Shown: positions 24,838-33,659 of the stretch, one piece after another | How the letters are laid out: every line of letters begins with the position of its first letter | Position numbering within the stretch: position 1 is the first letter of the stretch | Source: RUG572 sp051884915 | GTDB lineage: Bacteria > Verrucomicrobiota > Kiritimatiellia > RFP12 > UBA1067 | Direction: 5' to 3' | Assembly: GCA_051884915.1 (NCBI GenBank) | Contig: JBJEWF010000042.1 | Span: 5,520-69,519 of the forward strand | Length of the DNA stretch: 64,000 nucleotides | Notes under the pieces: generated by a model | Told to the model about the DNA's origin: nothing | Database searches by the model: none | The model's input: the letters and a program-made list of their open reading frames with translations, nothing else | Translations under genes and position numbers: made by a program

Positions 24838-25482
24838 ATGAAGATGGACATGGTCGAAACGCTGAAGCGGGCCGGCGTCATTCCGGTGATTGTGATTGAG
24901 GACGAGGCACAGGCCGTGCCGCTTGCCAGGGCGCTGGTGAGGGGCGGTCTTCCCGTTCTCGAAGTGACGTTCCGCACGAAGGCCGCCGCCGCCGCCATTG
25001 CGGCGATCAGAAGGGACGTGCCGGACGCCATCGTCGGCGCGGGCACGCTGCTGACGCCGCAGATGGTCGGGGACGCGAAAGCCGCCGGCGCCGTTTTCGG
25101 GGTGGCGCCGGGTTTCGATCCCGTCGTCGTGCAGGCGGCGAAGGCGGCCGGGCTGCCGTTCTGCCCGGGCATCGCCACGGCAAGCGAGCTTTCGCAGGCG
25201 CTGACGGCCGGCGCGAAGATGGTGAAGTTCTTCCCGGCCGAGGCGGCGGGCGGCGTGAAGATGATCAAGAACTTCCTCGGCGCGTTCCGCTTCACGGGCG
25301 TCGCGTTCATGCCGACCGGCGGCGTCAATCCGTCCAACGTGGGCGACTACCTCGCCGTGCCGGAAATCGTCTGCTGCGGCGGGACGTGGATTGTGCCCAA
25401 GGACGCGCTGGCGGCCGGCGACTGGGCGGCAATCGAGAAGCTGGCGGCGGAGGCCGCCGCGCTCGCGGCCCGGCGCGGCTGA
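24838..25482 (+). CDS. eda: 2-keto-3-deoxy-6-phosphogluconate aldolase (KDPG/KHG family)
   Basis: A 214-residue class I aldolase cleaving KDPG (or the galactonate epimer) to pyruvate and glyceraldehyde 3-phosphate, the last step of the Entner-Doudoroff and hexuronate routes. The catalytic Glu lies in LPVLEVTFRT (Glu42), the Schiff-base Lys in AKMVKFFPAE (Lys130), and the phosphate-binding region is MPTGGVNPSN followed by CCGGTWIVP. Three in-frame ATGs (24838, 24844, 24850) are possible; GGGAG at 24832-24836 best suits 24844. It precedes Tat-exported sugar enzymes, suggesting a uronate or sugar-acid pathway. Confidence 0.9.
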   Translation: MKMDMVETLKRAGVIPVIVIEDEAQAVPLARALVRGGLPVLEVTFRTKAAAAAIAAIRRDVPDAIVGAGTLLTPQMVGDAKAAGAVFGVAPGFDPVVVQAAKAAGLPFCPGIATASELSQALTAGAKMVKFFPAEAAGGVKMIKNFLGAFRFTGVAFMPTGGVNPSNVGDYLAVPEIVCCGGTWIVPKDALAAGDWAAIEKLAAEAAALAARRG

Positions 25483-25530
25483 AGGCAAGGGCGCCGGGAC
25501 GACTCGCCCGGCGGGCGGACATTTTTCCGC

Positions 25531-25559
25531 TGGTCATTCGCGGATTTTTCGTGTAGAAT
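25531..25559 (+). promoter_or_regulatory. Candidate promoter of the exported isomerase (TGGTCA-17-TAGAAT)
   Basis: A -35 TGGTCA (25531-25536) and -10 TAGAAT (25554-25559) are separated by 17 bp, 34 bp upstream of ATG 25594, with an AAAGGAG ribosome site between. Confidence 0.45.
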
Positions 25560-25593
25560 GGCCGTCAATCATTTCAACCTGAAAGGAGTTTGC

Positions 25594-26547
25594 ATGAACC
25601 GACGTGAATTCTTGGCGGCGGGCGCGGTTGCGGGACTGGCAACGGCTCTGCCGGCCAAAGGGACGGTCTGCGGCGGGAGCTGCATGCCGAAGTTGACGCC
25701 GCCCGCGCAGCCGGCGCAGTTGAATCTCTGTCTGCAGTGGGGAGGCATCCCCGTGCAGGACGACGTCAACGCGAAGCTCGACTATCTCGAACAGAACGGT
25801 TTCCAGGCGGTGGAGATCCCGTCGGGGCTCGGCTGGCTGCAGGACAAGGGGCGCAAGGTCGCCGAGTCGCTCAAGCGCCGCAAGCTCTTTCTGGCGACGG
25901 CGTGCGGTCCGTCCCGCTTCGATTATGCCGACAAGGCCAAGAACGACGCGGAAGTCGAGAAATTCATGCCCGTCCTTGAGATTCTCGGCGAAATCAAGAG
26001 CGTCGGCCTGATCATCTGCCCCGCGCGGGGCAAGCCGGAAGTCGGCCTGAAGGAACTGCGCGAGGACTTTGTCACGAATACGGGCAAGCGCATCGCCCAA
26101 AAGGCCGCGGCCTGCGGCACCTCCATCGTGCTGGAGCCGCTGCAGCGCGCGGAGACGCCGTTCCTGCGCCAGGTGTCCGACGGCGCCAAGATGGCGCAGG
26201 AGATCGGGCCGGGGTGCGCCGTGATGGCCGACCTGTGGCACATGAGCAAGGAGGAGCCGAGCCAGTTCGCGGCCATCGTCTCCGCCGGACCGCTGCTCAA
26301 GCACGTGCACGTGGCCTCGCTCGTCCACCGCCGGTATCCGGGAACGGACGGCGCGGCGGACAACTACGTGGACGCGTTCAAGGGCCTCAAGCTGCTGGGC
26401 TACCGCGGTGCGGTGTCGATGGAGGCCGGTCCGCCGGAAATCGGCCGCGACGCGAAGAACAAGCCGATCTATCCGGACCAGAAGGGCCGGAGCGAGTTGA
26501 TTCTCAAAATGGTCGCTCTCCTGCGCGAGCAGTGGGAAATGGCCTGA
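25594..26547 (+). CDS. Tat-exported sugar phosphate isomerase/epimerase-like TIM-barrel protein
   Basis: A 317-residue AP-endonuclease-2-fold (xylose isomerase-like) TIM barrel. The N-terminus NRREFLAAGAVAG is a twin-arginine signal. Barrel motifs include GFQAVEIPSG, the metal-site regions VLEPLQR, CAVMADLWHMSKEEP and LLKHVHVASLVHRRYPG, and VSMEAGPPE. This pattern resembles hydroxypyruvate isomerase and inosose-type enzymes; substrate unknown. ATG 25594 follows AAAGGAG. It lies between KDPG aldolase and a second Tat-exported oxidoreductase, an arrangement common in PVC sugar-utilisation loci and suggesting periplasmic sugar conversion. Confidence 0.83.
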   Translation: MNRREFLAAGAVAGLATALPAKGTVCGGSCMPKLTPPAQPAQLNLCLQWGGIPVQDDVNAKLDYLEQNGFQAVEIPSGLGWLQDKGRKVAESLKRRKLFLATACGPSRFDYADKAKNDAEVEKFMPVLEILGEIKSVGLIICPARGKPEVGLKELREDFVTNTGKRIAQKAAACGTSIVLEPLQRAETPFLRQVSDGAKMAQEIGPGCAVMADLWHMSKEEPSQFAAIVSAGPLLKHVHVASLVHRRYPGTDGAADNYVDAFKGLKLLGYRGAVSMEAGPPEIGRDAKNKPIYPDQKGRSELILKMVALLREQWEMA

Positions 26548-26554
26548 CGGGGGC

Positions 26555-26576
26555 CGGCGAACGGAGACGTTCGCCG
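26555..26576 (+). repeat. Intercistronic hairpin with GAGA tetraloop
   Basis: Perfect 9-bp arms CGGCGAACG (26555-26563) and CGTTCGCCG (26568-26576) close a GNRA-type GAGA loop. There is no T-tract, so it probably stabilises or punctuates the mRNA rather than terminating it. The terminator after the next gene uses a related GCGAACG core. Confidence 0.55.
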
Positions 26577-26621
26577 TCCGGATTGCATCGAAATTGACTA
26601 ACCAAGGAAAAGGACAAGAAC

Positions 26622-28022
26622 ATGAAGCGTAGGGATTTCATCAAGACATCGGGACTCGCGGCCGCCGTGGCGGCGATGCCGGCGATGGCGGAAGATGGCG
26701 TGAAGGTCATTCGCGCGGCGGTGGTCGGTTGCGGCGGCCGCGGCGTGGGCGGCGGCGGCAAGCCGAAGAACGAGAACGACTTCTACGGCATGGGCGCGCT
26801 GGGCAACATGATCCAGGCCGCGGCGGAGCTCACCAAGCGCGGGACGCCCGTGAAGGTGAAGCCGGTCGCGTTTGCGGATTTCTTCCTCGAAAAGGCGCAG
26901 GCCGCCGCCGACAAGTTCGGCGCGAAGAAGGAGGACGCGTACGGCGGCGCGAACGGCTACAAGCAGGCCATCGACCGTCCTGACGTGGACGTGGTCATCC
27001 TCACGACGCCGCTCAACTTCCGTCCGCGCCACACGATGTTCGCCGTCACGCACGGCAAGCACGTGTTTGCGGAAAAGGGCGTGGCCGTGGACGCGCCGGG
27101 CGTGCGCGAAATGATCGCCGCCGCCAGGATCGCGACGGAGAAGAAGCTGTCGATCGTCTGCGGCACGCAGCGCCGCCACCAGCGTGGCTATCTGATGGTC
27201 AAGAAAGCGCTCGACGAAGGAAAGCTCGGCACGATTCTGGGCGGCGAGGTCTACTGGAACGGCGACGTGCCGTGGGTGAAGGGCCGCGCGGCGGGCGAGA
27301 GCAACGCCTCCTACCTCTGCAAGAACTGGCTCAACTTCACGGAACTTTCCGGCGACCACATCTGCGAACAGCACGTCCACAACATCGACGTCGCGAACTG
27401 GTTCCTGGGCCGCTATCCGAAGACGGTCGTGGCCATCGGCACGCGCGCGCGCCGCGTGTCCGGCAACCAGTATGACGGCTTCTCCGGCGATTTCGACTAC
27501 GGCGACGGCGTCCACATCCACTCCATGTGCCGCCAGGTCAACGCCTGCGCGAACAACGTGAGCGAACTCTTCCGCACGGACAAGGCCATCGTGACCGGCC
27601 AGACCGCGCGGACGCCGGACGGCAAGAAGATCGAGCTGACGGGCGATTTCGTCGACCTCAACCCGTATGTCGTCGAACACATGGATCTGCTGCTGTCCAT
27701 CCTCGGCAAGGGTCCGTATCTGAACGAGGGCGAGGCCTGCGCGATGTCCACCGCCTGCGGCATCATGGTCCGCATCGCCGCCTACACGGGGCAGATGGTG
27801 GCGCTGAACCAGCTCCTCACGAACGAGAAGAGCCCGTGGTACAACCTCGCCTGCACGCCCACGCCCGCCGACTTCGAGAAGGACGGCGACGTGGCGATGC
27901 CGGCGTTGGGCGACAACGAATGGGCGCTGCCCGGCAAGCCGTGGCGCAATCTCCCGGCCGAAGTCAAGGCGAAGGACCAGTCCAAGGCGACGCTGGGCGC
28001 GCCGCTGGGACCGATTGCCTGA
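26622..28022 (+). CDS. Tat-exported Gfo/Idh/MocA-family oxidoreductase
   Basis: A 466-residue NAD(P)-dependent sugar oxidoreductase. The start KRRDFIKTSGLAAAVAAMPAMA is a twin-arginine signal with an AMA cleavage site. The Rossmann motif VVGCGGRGVGGGG follows; later come ILTTPLNFRPRHTMFAV and AEKGVAV, where the usual E-K-P is E-K-G but the catalytic Lys is kept. GDHICEQHVHNIDVANWFLG is typical of PVC-type exported members. It is periplasmic by signal; how it obtains cofactor there is unclear (some family members carry it tightly bound through Tat). It is 74 bp behind the isomerase and ends at a strong terminator. Confidence 0.87.
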   Translation: MKRRDFIKTSGLAAAVAAMPAMAEDGVKVIRAAVVGCGGRGVGGGGKPKNENDFYGMGALGNMIQAAAELTKRGTPVKVKPVAFADFFLEKAQAAADKFGAKKEDAYGGANGYKQAIDRPDVDVVILTTPLNFRPRHTMFAVTHGKHVFAEKGVAVDAPGVREMIAAARIATEKKLSIVCGTQRRHQRGYLMVKKALDEGKLGTILGGEVYWNGDVPWVKGRAAGESNASYLCKNWLNFTELSGDHICEQHVHNIDVANWFLGRYPKTVVAIGTRARRVSGNQYDGFSGDFDYGDGVHIHSMCRQVNACANNVSELFRTDKAIVTGQTARTPDGKKIELTGDFVDLNPYVVEHMDLLLSILGKGPYLNEGEACAMSTACGIMVRIAAYTGQMVALNQLLTNEKSPWYNLACTPTPADFEKDGDVAMPALGDNEWALPGKPWRNLPAEVKAKDQSKATLGAPLGPIA

Positions 28023-28060
28023 GCCGCCTGCCGGCTTTGAAGGTGAAGCCTTGAGGCGGA

Positions 28061-28090
28061 AGCCCGCGAACGGACCGTTCGCGGGCTTTT
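28061..28090 (+). terminator. Intrinsic terminator after the oxidoreductase gene
   Basis: GCCCGCGAACGG (28062-28073) and its perfect complement (28075-28086) form the stem, followed by TTTT. Confidence 0.88.
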
Positions 28091-28096
28091 CCGCTC

Positions 28097-28125
28097 TTGC
28101 CAGTCCAGACGAAAGGTTGTAGACT
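28097..28125 (+). promoter_or_regulatory. Promoter of the SWIM-mfd operon (TTGCCA-17-TAGACT)
   Basis: A -35 TTGCCA (28097-28102) and -10 TAGACT (28120-28125) are 17 bp apart, directly behind the preceding terminator and 37 bp before the first start codon. Confidence 0.6.
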
Positions 28126-28161
28126 GTTGGCCATGACGGCATTCGATGCGAAGGCGGTGGC

Positions 28162-28965
28162 ATGAGCCGCAAACGGTATCCGCTGCGCGTGGCGCGCACG
28201 GCGTTTGGCATTCGCGCCCAGGACTTGCGGACGCTGGTCCGCACGGCCTGGTGGGCCCGCCGCTGGGTCGCCTCGCTGGAGGCGATGCGCCTGGGCGCCC
28301 GGCTGGGCCGCGGGCGCCAATACGCCGTGGCGGGGCAGGTCACGGAGTTGACGGTCGAAGGGACGCACGTCGAGGCCTCGGTCACGGGATCGCGCGAACG
28401 CCCCTATCGCCTGACGCTGGATTTTACGGCCGTTCCGTCCGCTTCGGTGGCCGACGCGCTGCGGCGCGAGCCGATGCTGCTGGCGCGTCTGCTGACGGGC
28501 GATCTGCCCATGGAGGTGGAGGCCCTTTTCCGCGCGGCGGGCGCGCCCCTGTTCCCGCAGGCCGCCCCCCTGGGGCGGACGCCGGACGGGAAAAGCGTCT
28601 ACGACGTCAAGATGCATTGCAGCTGCCCGGACTGGAGCCGGCCCTGCAAGCATCTGGTTGCCGTGCTGTTCCTGCTGGGCGAGGACGTGGCGCGCAATCC
28701 CGCCACGCTGCTGGCGCTGCGCGGCGTGGACGTGGAGGATCTGGTCGCCGATCCGGAACCGCCCGGGGAGGCCGAGGACGGGGCGTTCGTCCTGCCGGCG
28801 GCGGCCGGCGGCCGACCGGGCGCTCTCGTGGCCCGGCTGGGGGCGATTCCCTTCTGGCGCGGCGGCGTCCGGTGCGTCGACGCGCTGGGGAAGATCTACG
28901 CGCGCGTGGCGCCGGTCGCCGCCGACGCCGCGCGGAGCCGGTCCATCGATTTGAGGGCGCCGTGA
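28162..28965 (+). CDS. SWIM zinc-finger protein translationally coupled to mfd
   Basis: A 267-residue basic cytoplasmic protein with a SWIM zinc finger CSCPDWSRPCKHL (Cys153, Cys155, Cys162, His164). Bacterial SWIM proteins usually lie beside SNF2/RapA-type helicases, and the domain is thought to bind nucleic acid or protein. Here the partner is Mfd: the stop codon overlaps the mfd GTG (GTGA), so the two are translationally coupled. The N-terminal RKRYPLRVARTAFG and WARRWVASLE are also typical of these SWIM proteins. Start 28162 has little Shine-Dalgarno support. No SNF2 gene is visible nearby. Confidence 0.83.
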   Translation: MSRKRYPLRVARTAFGIRAQDLRTLVRTAWWARRWVASLEAMRLGARLGRGRQYAVAGQVTELTVEGTHVEASVTGSRERPYRLTLDFTAVPSASVADALRREPMLLARLLTGDLPMEVEALFRAAGAPLFPQAAPLGRTPDGKSVYDVKMHCSCPDWSRPCKHLVAVLFLLGEDVARNPATLLALRGVDVEDLVADPEPPGEAEDGAFVLPAAAGGRPGALVARLGAIPFWRGGVRCVDALGKIYARVAPVAADAARSRSIDLRAP

Positions 28966-31900
28966 ACACGAGCGCGCGCATCCGGCGGTTCCAGGCGGCG
29001 TTCAGGGAGGGGACGCAAACGGACTCCCCGCGGGTGGCGATCTCGTCGCTGACGGGGTCGGCCGCGGCCTTTGCGGCCGCGTCGCTGGCGCTGGATCCGG
29101 TCGGGATCCCGTTTGTCCTCGTGGTGACTTCCGGTCTGCCGGAGGCGGATGCGGTGACGGCCGACCTGGAGGTCCTGGGCGGCGAATGCGCGATCCGGGT
29201 CCTGGAGTTTCCGCTGGCGTTGGAAGGGGACCGGGCGGCGCTGGCGGCCCGCCTGAAGGCGGCGGCCGCTCTGGGCGCCTACCGGCCGCGGCCCTATCCG
29301 CTGGTCGTCGTGGCCCCCTTTGGCGCGCTGCCGGAGAAGATTCCGGCATCCGCCGCCATCGCGGCGGCGACGCTGCGTCTGGCCGTCGGGGAACCGTCCG
29401 CCGGCGGATTCGCGGAGATTCTCGGGCGGTTGCGCGCGGCGGGCTACGAACGCCAGGCGGAAGTGACGGCCGTCGGGCAGTATTCGGTGCGCGGCGGCGT
29501 CCTGGACGTCTGGTCGCCGGACGCCGAACGGCCGGTCCGCGCGGAGTTCTTCGGTGACGATCTCGACTCGCTGCGGACGTTCGACCCCGCTTTGCAGACG
29601 TCGGTCGCGGCGATCGGGGCGGCCGAATTCCCGCCCGTCGACCTGTCGTCTGCCGGGACCGGGACGCTGCTGGCGGCCATTCCCGACGGGGGGACGATTC
29701 TCTGGCTTGAGCACAACGAGTATTCGGTCCCGTCCGCGGCGGAGGCGGCCGCGCATTTCCGTGGCCGGCAGATCTTCACCGGCGATCCCGCGCCGCGCGG
29801 CGTGCCGACCGCGCCCTTCCAGAGTTCGCCGCTGCCCGGATTCGCCGAACTGGGCGTCGAGGCCGCGCGCAACCCGGAATTGCTGGAGGCCGCGCGCGGA
29901 CGGTTGGCCGCCTATCTGGTCGCGGCCGGACGGAAGGGCGCCCTCGTCGTCGAGGACGCCAAACTCGGCGGCGGATTCGAGGTCCCGGGGCTTGTGGTCG
30001 TGGCGAAGAGCGACCGCGTGTTCGCCCACCGCCGCCCTGTCGCGGCGCTCCCGGGATCCCGGCGGATCCTGCAGGGCGAGCGTCTGACGGAGAATCTCGA
30101 CATCGAGCCGGGCGAATACGTGGTCCACCTGGACCATGGCATCGGCCGATTCGCCGGAACCACGGAAATCGAGGTCGCGGGACAGCGGAGCGAAGTCTTC
30201 TCCATCGAATACGCGGACGGCGCGATGCTCCACGTTCCCGTGGACCACGCCCATTTGCTGTCGCGCTACGTGGGCGTGAAGGGGCAGGCGGTCAAACTGC
30301 ACCGGCTGGACGGACGGCGTTGGGTGAAGGAGAAGGCCGAAGCCCAGCGGGCCGTCCAGGATCTGGCCTCGTCCCTGCTGGAGACGCAGGCGCGGCGGGC
30401 TTGCGTGCCGGGATTCGCCTATGACGTCGAGGCGAATGGCGTGGCGGCGTTCGAGGCCGCGTTCCCCTACGAAACGACGCCCGACCAGGAGAAGGCCATC
30501 GCGGACGTGAAGCGCGACATGGCACGGTCCAAGCCGATGGACCGGCTGATCTGCGGCGACGCGGGATACGGGAAGACGGAAGTCGCCATGCGCGCCGCCT
30601 TCATTGCGGCGATGAACGGCAAGCAGACCGTCCTGCTGGCGCCGACAACCGTTCTCGCCGAACAGCACTACGAGACGTTTCTGGCGCGGTTCGACGGCAC
30701 GCCGGTGCGAATCGAGGCGATGAGCCGGTTCCAGAGCGAGGAGGCGCGGCGGGGCACGCGCTCCCGCCTCGCCTCCGGCGCGACGGACATTGTCATCGGG
30801 ACCCATGCGCTGCTGTCGGCGAAAGTGCAGATGCACGACCTGGGGCTGATCGTCATTGACGAAGAGCAGCGCTTCGGCGTCCGCCACAAGGAGTTCCTGA
30901 AGCGTCTGCGGGCGACGGCGGACGTCCTGACGATGAGCGCGACGCCGATTCCCCGCACGCTCTACCTGTCGATGACGGGGGCCCGGGACCTTTCGCTGCT
31001 GCGGACGCCGCCCCGGGAGCGCGTGGCGACGGAGACGAAGATCGTCCGCGACACGGACGCCACCGTCGCCGCGGCGATCGGGAAGGAGCTGGCGCGCGGC
31101 GGGCAGGTCTACTATCTCCACAACCGCGTGCTGACGATCGACCGGATCGCGGCGCGGTTGCGGGCGTTGGCGCCTGCGGCCAGGATCGAGGTCGCCCACG
31201 GGCAGATGCCCTCGTCGCTGCTGGCGGCGAAAATGCGGCGTTTCGCGCGGGGCGAGACGAACGTGCTGCTCTGCACCACGATTGTCGAGAGCGGCCTGGA
31301 CATTCCGCGCGCGAACACGATTCTCGTCGACCGCGCCGACCATTTCGGCATCGCCGAGCTCTACCAGCTGCGCGGCCGCGTGGGGCGCTCGTCGCGCCAG
31401 GGGTTCGCCTATTTTCTGCTTCCCCCCGGCGGGACGGTCGATGCCGACGCGCGGGCCCGCCTCGACGCGCTCAAGAAGCATGCGGGACTGGGCGCGGGAT
31501 TCGACATCGCCATGCGGGACCTGGAAATCCGCGGCGCCGGCAATCTGCTGGGAAGCGAGCAGAGCGGGCATATCGCCGCCGTGGGCTTCCAGCTCTACTG
31601 CCAGCTGCTGCAGCGGACGGTCGCCCGCATCAGGGGCGAGAAGGTGCCCGACCTGGTCGACGTCGCGCTCAACTTCGATTTCCTCGACTACTCGCCGGGC
31701 ACGGGCGATCTGGATGCGCACGGCGCCTGTCTGCCGTATGCGTACGTCGAAGACGAGGCGCAGCGGATGGATTTCCACCGGCGTCTGGCGGAAACCTCGA
31801 CGATCCCGATGGTGAAGAAGCTCAGGAACGAACTGGCGGATCGCTACGGGCGGCTGCCGAAGGCCGCGGAACGGCTGGTGAAGCTGGCGGAATTCCGGGT

Positions 31901-32078
31901 GGTCTGCGCGCAGCTGGGCATTTCGGCCGTGACCGTCCGGAAGAACAAGGCCCTGTTCTACCGGCGGGACGGGGCCGGCGTGGCCTTCGTCGGACACCTG
32001 GAGGAGGCGACGCCGGAAAAGAAACTGGGGCGGCTGCTGAAAACCATGCTGCTCCATGCCGGCGGCGGAGACGGGTGA
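28962..32078 (+). CDS. mfd: Transcription-repair coupling factor Mfd
   Basis: A 1,038-residue DNA translocase that removes stalled RNA polymerase from lesions and recruits UvrA. The N-terminal UvrB-homology region (RRGGVLDV-like YSVRGGVLDVWSP, then RAEFFGDDLDSLRTFD), the RNA-polymerase-interacting CarD-like domain (GEYVVHLDHGIGRFAG, LHVPVDHAHLLSRYVG), and RecG-like helicase motifs follow in order: Walker A GDAGYGKTE near residue 531, Walker B DEEQRFG near 632, SATPIPRTL, and QLRGRVGRSSRQGFAY. It is slightly shorter than E. coli Mfd (1,148). GTG 28962 overlaps the SWIM gene stop. Long open frames upstream and antisense are not coding. Confidence 0.95.
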   Translation: MNTSARIRRFQAAFREGTQTDSPRVAISSLTGSAAAFAAASLALDPVGIPFVLVVTSGLPEADAVTADLEVLGGECAIRVLEFPLALEGDRAALAARLKAAAALGAYRPRPYPLVVVAPFGALPEKIPASAAIAAATLRLAVGEPSAGGFAEILGRLRAAGYERQAEVTAVGQYSVRGGVLDVWSPDAERPVRAEFFGDDLDSLRTFDPALQTSVAAIGAAEFPPVDLSSAGTGTLLAAIPDGGTILWLEHNEYSVPSAAEAAAHFRGRQIFTGDPAPRGVPTAPFQSSPLPGFAELGVEAARNPELLEAARGRLAAYLVAAGRKGALVVEDAKLGGGFEVPGLVVVAKSDRVFAHRRPVAALPGSRRILQGERLTENLDIEPGEYVVHLDHGIGRFAGTTEIEVAGQRSEVFSIEYADGAMLHVPVDHAHLLSRYVGVKGQAVKLHRLDGRRWVKEKAEAQRAVQDLASSLLETQARRACVPGFAYDVEANGVAAFEAAFPYETTPDQEKAIADVKRDMARSKPMDRLICGDAGYGKTEVAMRAAFIAAMNGKQTVLLAPTTVLAEQHYETFLARFDGTPVRIEAMSRFQSEEARRGTRSRLASGATDIVIGTHALLSAKVQMHDLGLIVIDEEQRFGVRHKEFLKRLRATADVLTMSATPIPRTLYLSMTGARDLSLLRTPPRERVATETKIVRDTDATVAAAIGKELARGGQVYYLHNRVLTIDRIAARLRALAPAARIEVAHGQMPSSLLAAKMRRFARGETNVLLCTTIVESGLDIPRANTILVDRADHFGIAELYQLRGRVGRSSRQGFAYFLLPPGGTVDADARARLDALKKHAGLGAGFDIAMRDLEIRGAGNLLGSEQSGHIAAVGFQLYCQLLQRTVARIRGEKVPDLVDVALNFDFLDYSPGTGDLDAHGACLPYAYVEDEAQRMDFHRRLAETSTIPMVKKLRNELADRYGRLPKAAERLVKLAEFRVVCAQLGISAVTVRKNKALFYRRDGAGVAFVGHLEEATPEKKLGRLLKTMLLHAGGGDG

Positions 32079-32195
32079 AATCCGCATCCGCGCCCCGGTT
32101 GCCGCCGCGGGACGGTTGCCGCCGCGCGCTTCGTCCGTGCCGGATCGCCCCGCGACCGGGAGGGCCCGTATTCTCTTTCCGCGCGGGGTGCATTT

Positions 32196-32204
32196 TGCTA
32201 TAAT
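32196..32204 (+). promoter_or_regulatory. Extended -10 promoter of hisH-hisF (TGC-TATAAT), near-leaderless
   Basis: A perfect TGC-TATAAT ends 9 bases before ATG 32214. Transcription should start within two or three bases of the codon, and no Shine-Dalgarno site exists in between. Confidence 0.7.
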
Positions 32205-32213
32205 GGGCGCGTC

Positions 32214-32846
32214 ATGAGCAAGCAGGGTGTTGTGATTGTCGACTATCGTGCGGGCAATCTGACGAGCGTGAAGCTCGCCTTGGCCGCATTGGGCGTCGAG
32301 GGGACGGTGACGGCGGATCCCGCCGTCGTCCGCCAGGCCGACCGCGTGATCTTTCCGGGCGTGGGGGCGGCGGCGTCCGCGATGGCGAATCTGAAGGCGC
32401 TGGGGCTGGACGACGCGGTGAAGGACGTTGCGGCGAAGGGCCGGCCCTTTCTGGGCATTTGCCTGGGCATGCAGATCCTGTTCGCGCACAGCGAGGAGGA
32501 CGGAGGCGTTGAGACGCTGGGGCTGCTGCCGGGACGGGTCGTGAAGTTCCGCCCCGCCGACGCGCGCGTGAAAGTCCCCCAGATCGGCTGGAACCAGGTC
32601 GAGCAGATTCCCGCCGCCGGCGCCGACGCGCTGTGGGCGGGCGTCCCCGGCGGCAGCGAGTTCTATTTCGTCCATTCGTACTACGCCGAGTTCGGCACGT
32701 GTACGGCCGGCTCCTCGGACTATGCGGACGTCGTGTTCACGGCGGCGGTGAAAAAGGACAACGTGTTCGCGACGCAGTTCCATCCGGAGAAATCCGGGCG
32801 CATCGGTCTGCGCCTTCTTGCCAATTTCCTTGCCTGGGAGCCTTGA
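32214..32846 (+). CDS. hisH: Imidazole glycerol phosphate synthase glutaminase subunit HisH
   Basis: A class I glutamine amidotransferase that feeds ammonia to HisF for histidine (and AICAR) synthesis. The 210-residue protein has VIVDYRAGNLTSV at the start, the nucleophile Cys83 in FLGICLGMQ, the oxyanion region PGVG, PQIGWNQV, and the catalytic His190/Glu192 in TQFHPEKSG. ATG 32214 directly follows the promoter, suggesting translation of a leaderless message. hisF starts 1 bp after the stop. No other his genes are in the window, so the pathway is split. Confidence 0.95.
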   Translation: MSKQGVVIVDYRAGNLTSVKLALAALGVEGTVTADPAVVRQADRVIFPGVGAAASAMANLKALGLDDAVKDVAAKGRPFLGICLGMQILFAHSEEDGGVETLGLLPGRVVKFRPADARVKVPQIGWNQVEQIPAAGADALWAGVPGGSEFYFVHSYYAEFGTCTAGSSDYADVVFTAAVKKDNVFATQFHPEKSGRIGLRLLANFLAWEP

Positions 32847-32847
32847 G

Positions 32848-33624
32848 ATGCTGACGAAGCGCATTATCCCCTGTCTGGACGTCCGCGGCGGACGGGTCAC
32901 GAAAGGCGTCAAGTTCAAGAACAACGTCGATCTCGGCGATCCCGTGGAGATGGCGCTGGCCTATTCCGGCGGCGGCGCCGACGAACTGGTGTTCTACGAC
33001 ATCACGGCCTCGGCGGAGCGCCGGCCGATCGACCTCGGCATGGTCGCCGCGGTCGCGCGGTCGATCCGCATCCCCTTTGCCGTGGGCGGCGGCATTTCGG
33101 GCGTCGCCGACATGGAACGGGTGATTCTGGCGGGGGCGGAGAAGATCAGCGTCAATTCGCTCGCGGTCCGGAATCCCGAAATCATCCGCGAAGGCTCCCG
33201 GGCGTTTGGCGCGCAGTGCGTGGTGCTGGGCATGGACCCGGTGAAGAGCGCGAACCCGAAGTGCCCCAGCGGCTACGAGATCACGACGCGCGGTTTCCGC
33301 GAACTGACCGGCATGGACGCCGTCGAGTGGGCGCGGCGCGCGGTCGACCTGGGCGCGGGCGAAATCGTGGTCAACAGCGTCGACGCCGACGGCACGCGGG
33401 CCGGATTCGAATTGACGATCACCCGGCTGATCGCCGAAGCGGTGCCGGTGCCCGTGGTCGCGTCGGGCGGCGCGGGGCAGCCCGCGCATCTGGCCGACGC
33501 GTTCAATCTCGCCTCCGCCGACGCGGCCATCGTCGCCGGCATGATCCACACGGGCGACTACACGATTTCGCAAATCAAGGACGCGCTCGCGGCGTCGGGG
33601 GTTCCCGTGCGGCGCATCTGGTAG
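32848..33624 (+). CDS. hisF: Imidazole glycerol phosphate synthase cyclase subunit HisF
   Basis: The (βα)8-barrel partner of HisH that forms imidazole glycerol phosphate and AICAR. The 258-residue protein starts TKRIIPCLDVRGGRVTKGVKF, with Asp11 as one catalytic acid; the second lies in VLGMDPVKS (normally A-I-D). Phosphate-binding motifs FAVGGGIS and VASGGAGQ and the conserved NSVDADGT are present. The segment after the second Asp (SANPKCPSGYEITTRGFRELTG) differs from the usual WEVYTxGGR but keeps the position. It is spaced for co-translation with hisH. Confidence 0.94.
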   Translation: MLTKRIIPCLDVRGGRVTKGVKFKNNVDLGDPVEMALAYSGGGADELVFYDITASAERRPIDLGMVAAVARSIRIPFAVGGGISGVADMERVILAGAEKISVNSLAVRNPEIIREGSRAFGAQCVVLGMDPVKSANPKCPSGYEITTRGFRELTGMDAVEWARRAVDLGAGEIVVNSVDADGTRAGFELTITRLIAEAVPVPVVASGGAGQPAHLADAFNLASADAAIVAGMIHTGDYTISQIKDALAASGVPVRRIW

Positions 33625-33659
33625 CCGCCGGCACCGCCGGGCATCCGCACGGTCGAGAA

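Noticed and set aside
28896..32924. Long minus-strand frame opposite mfd and hisH
   Set aside because: Same reason; the sense strand encodes intact Mfd and HisH, and the antisense product has an Arg-rich composition with no family motif.
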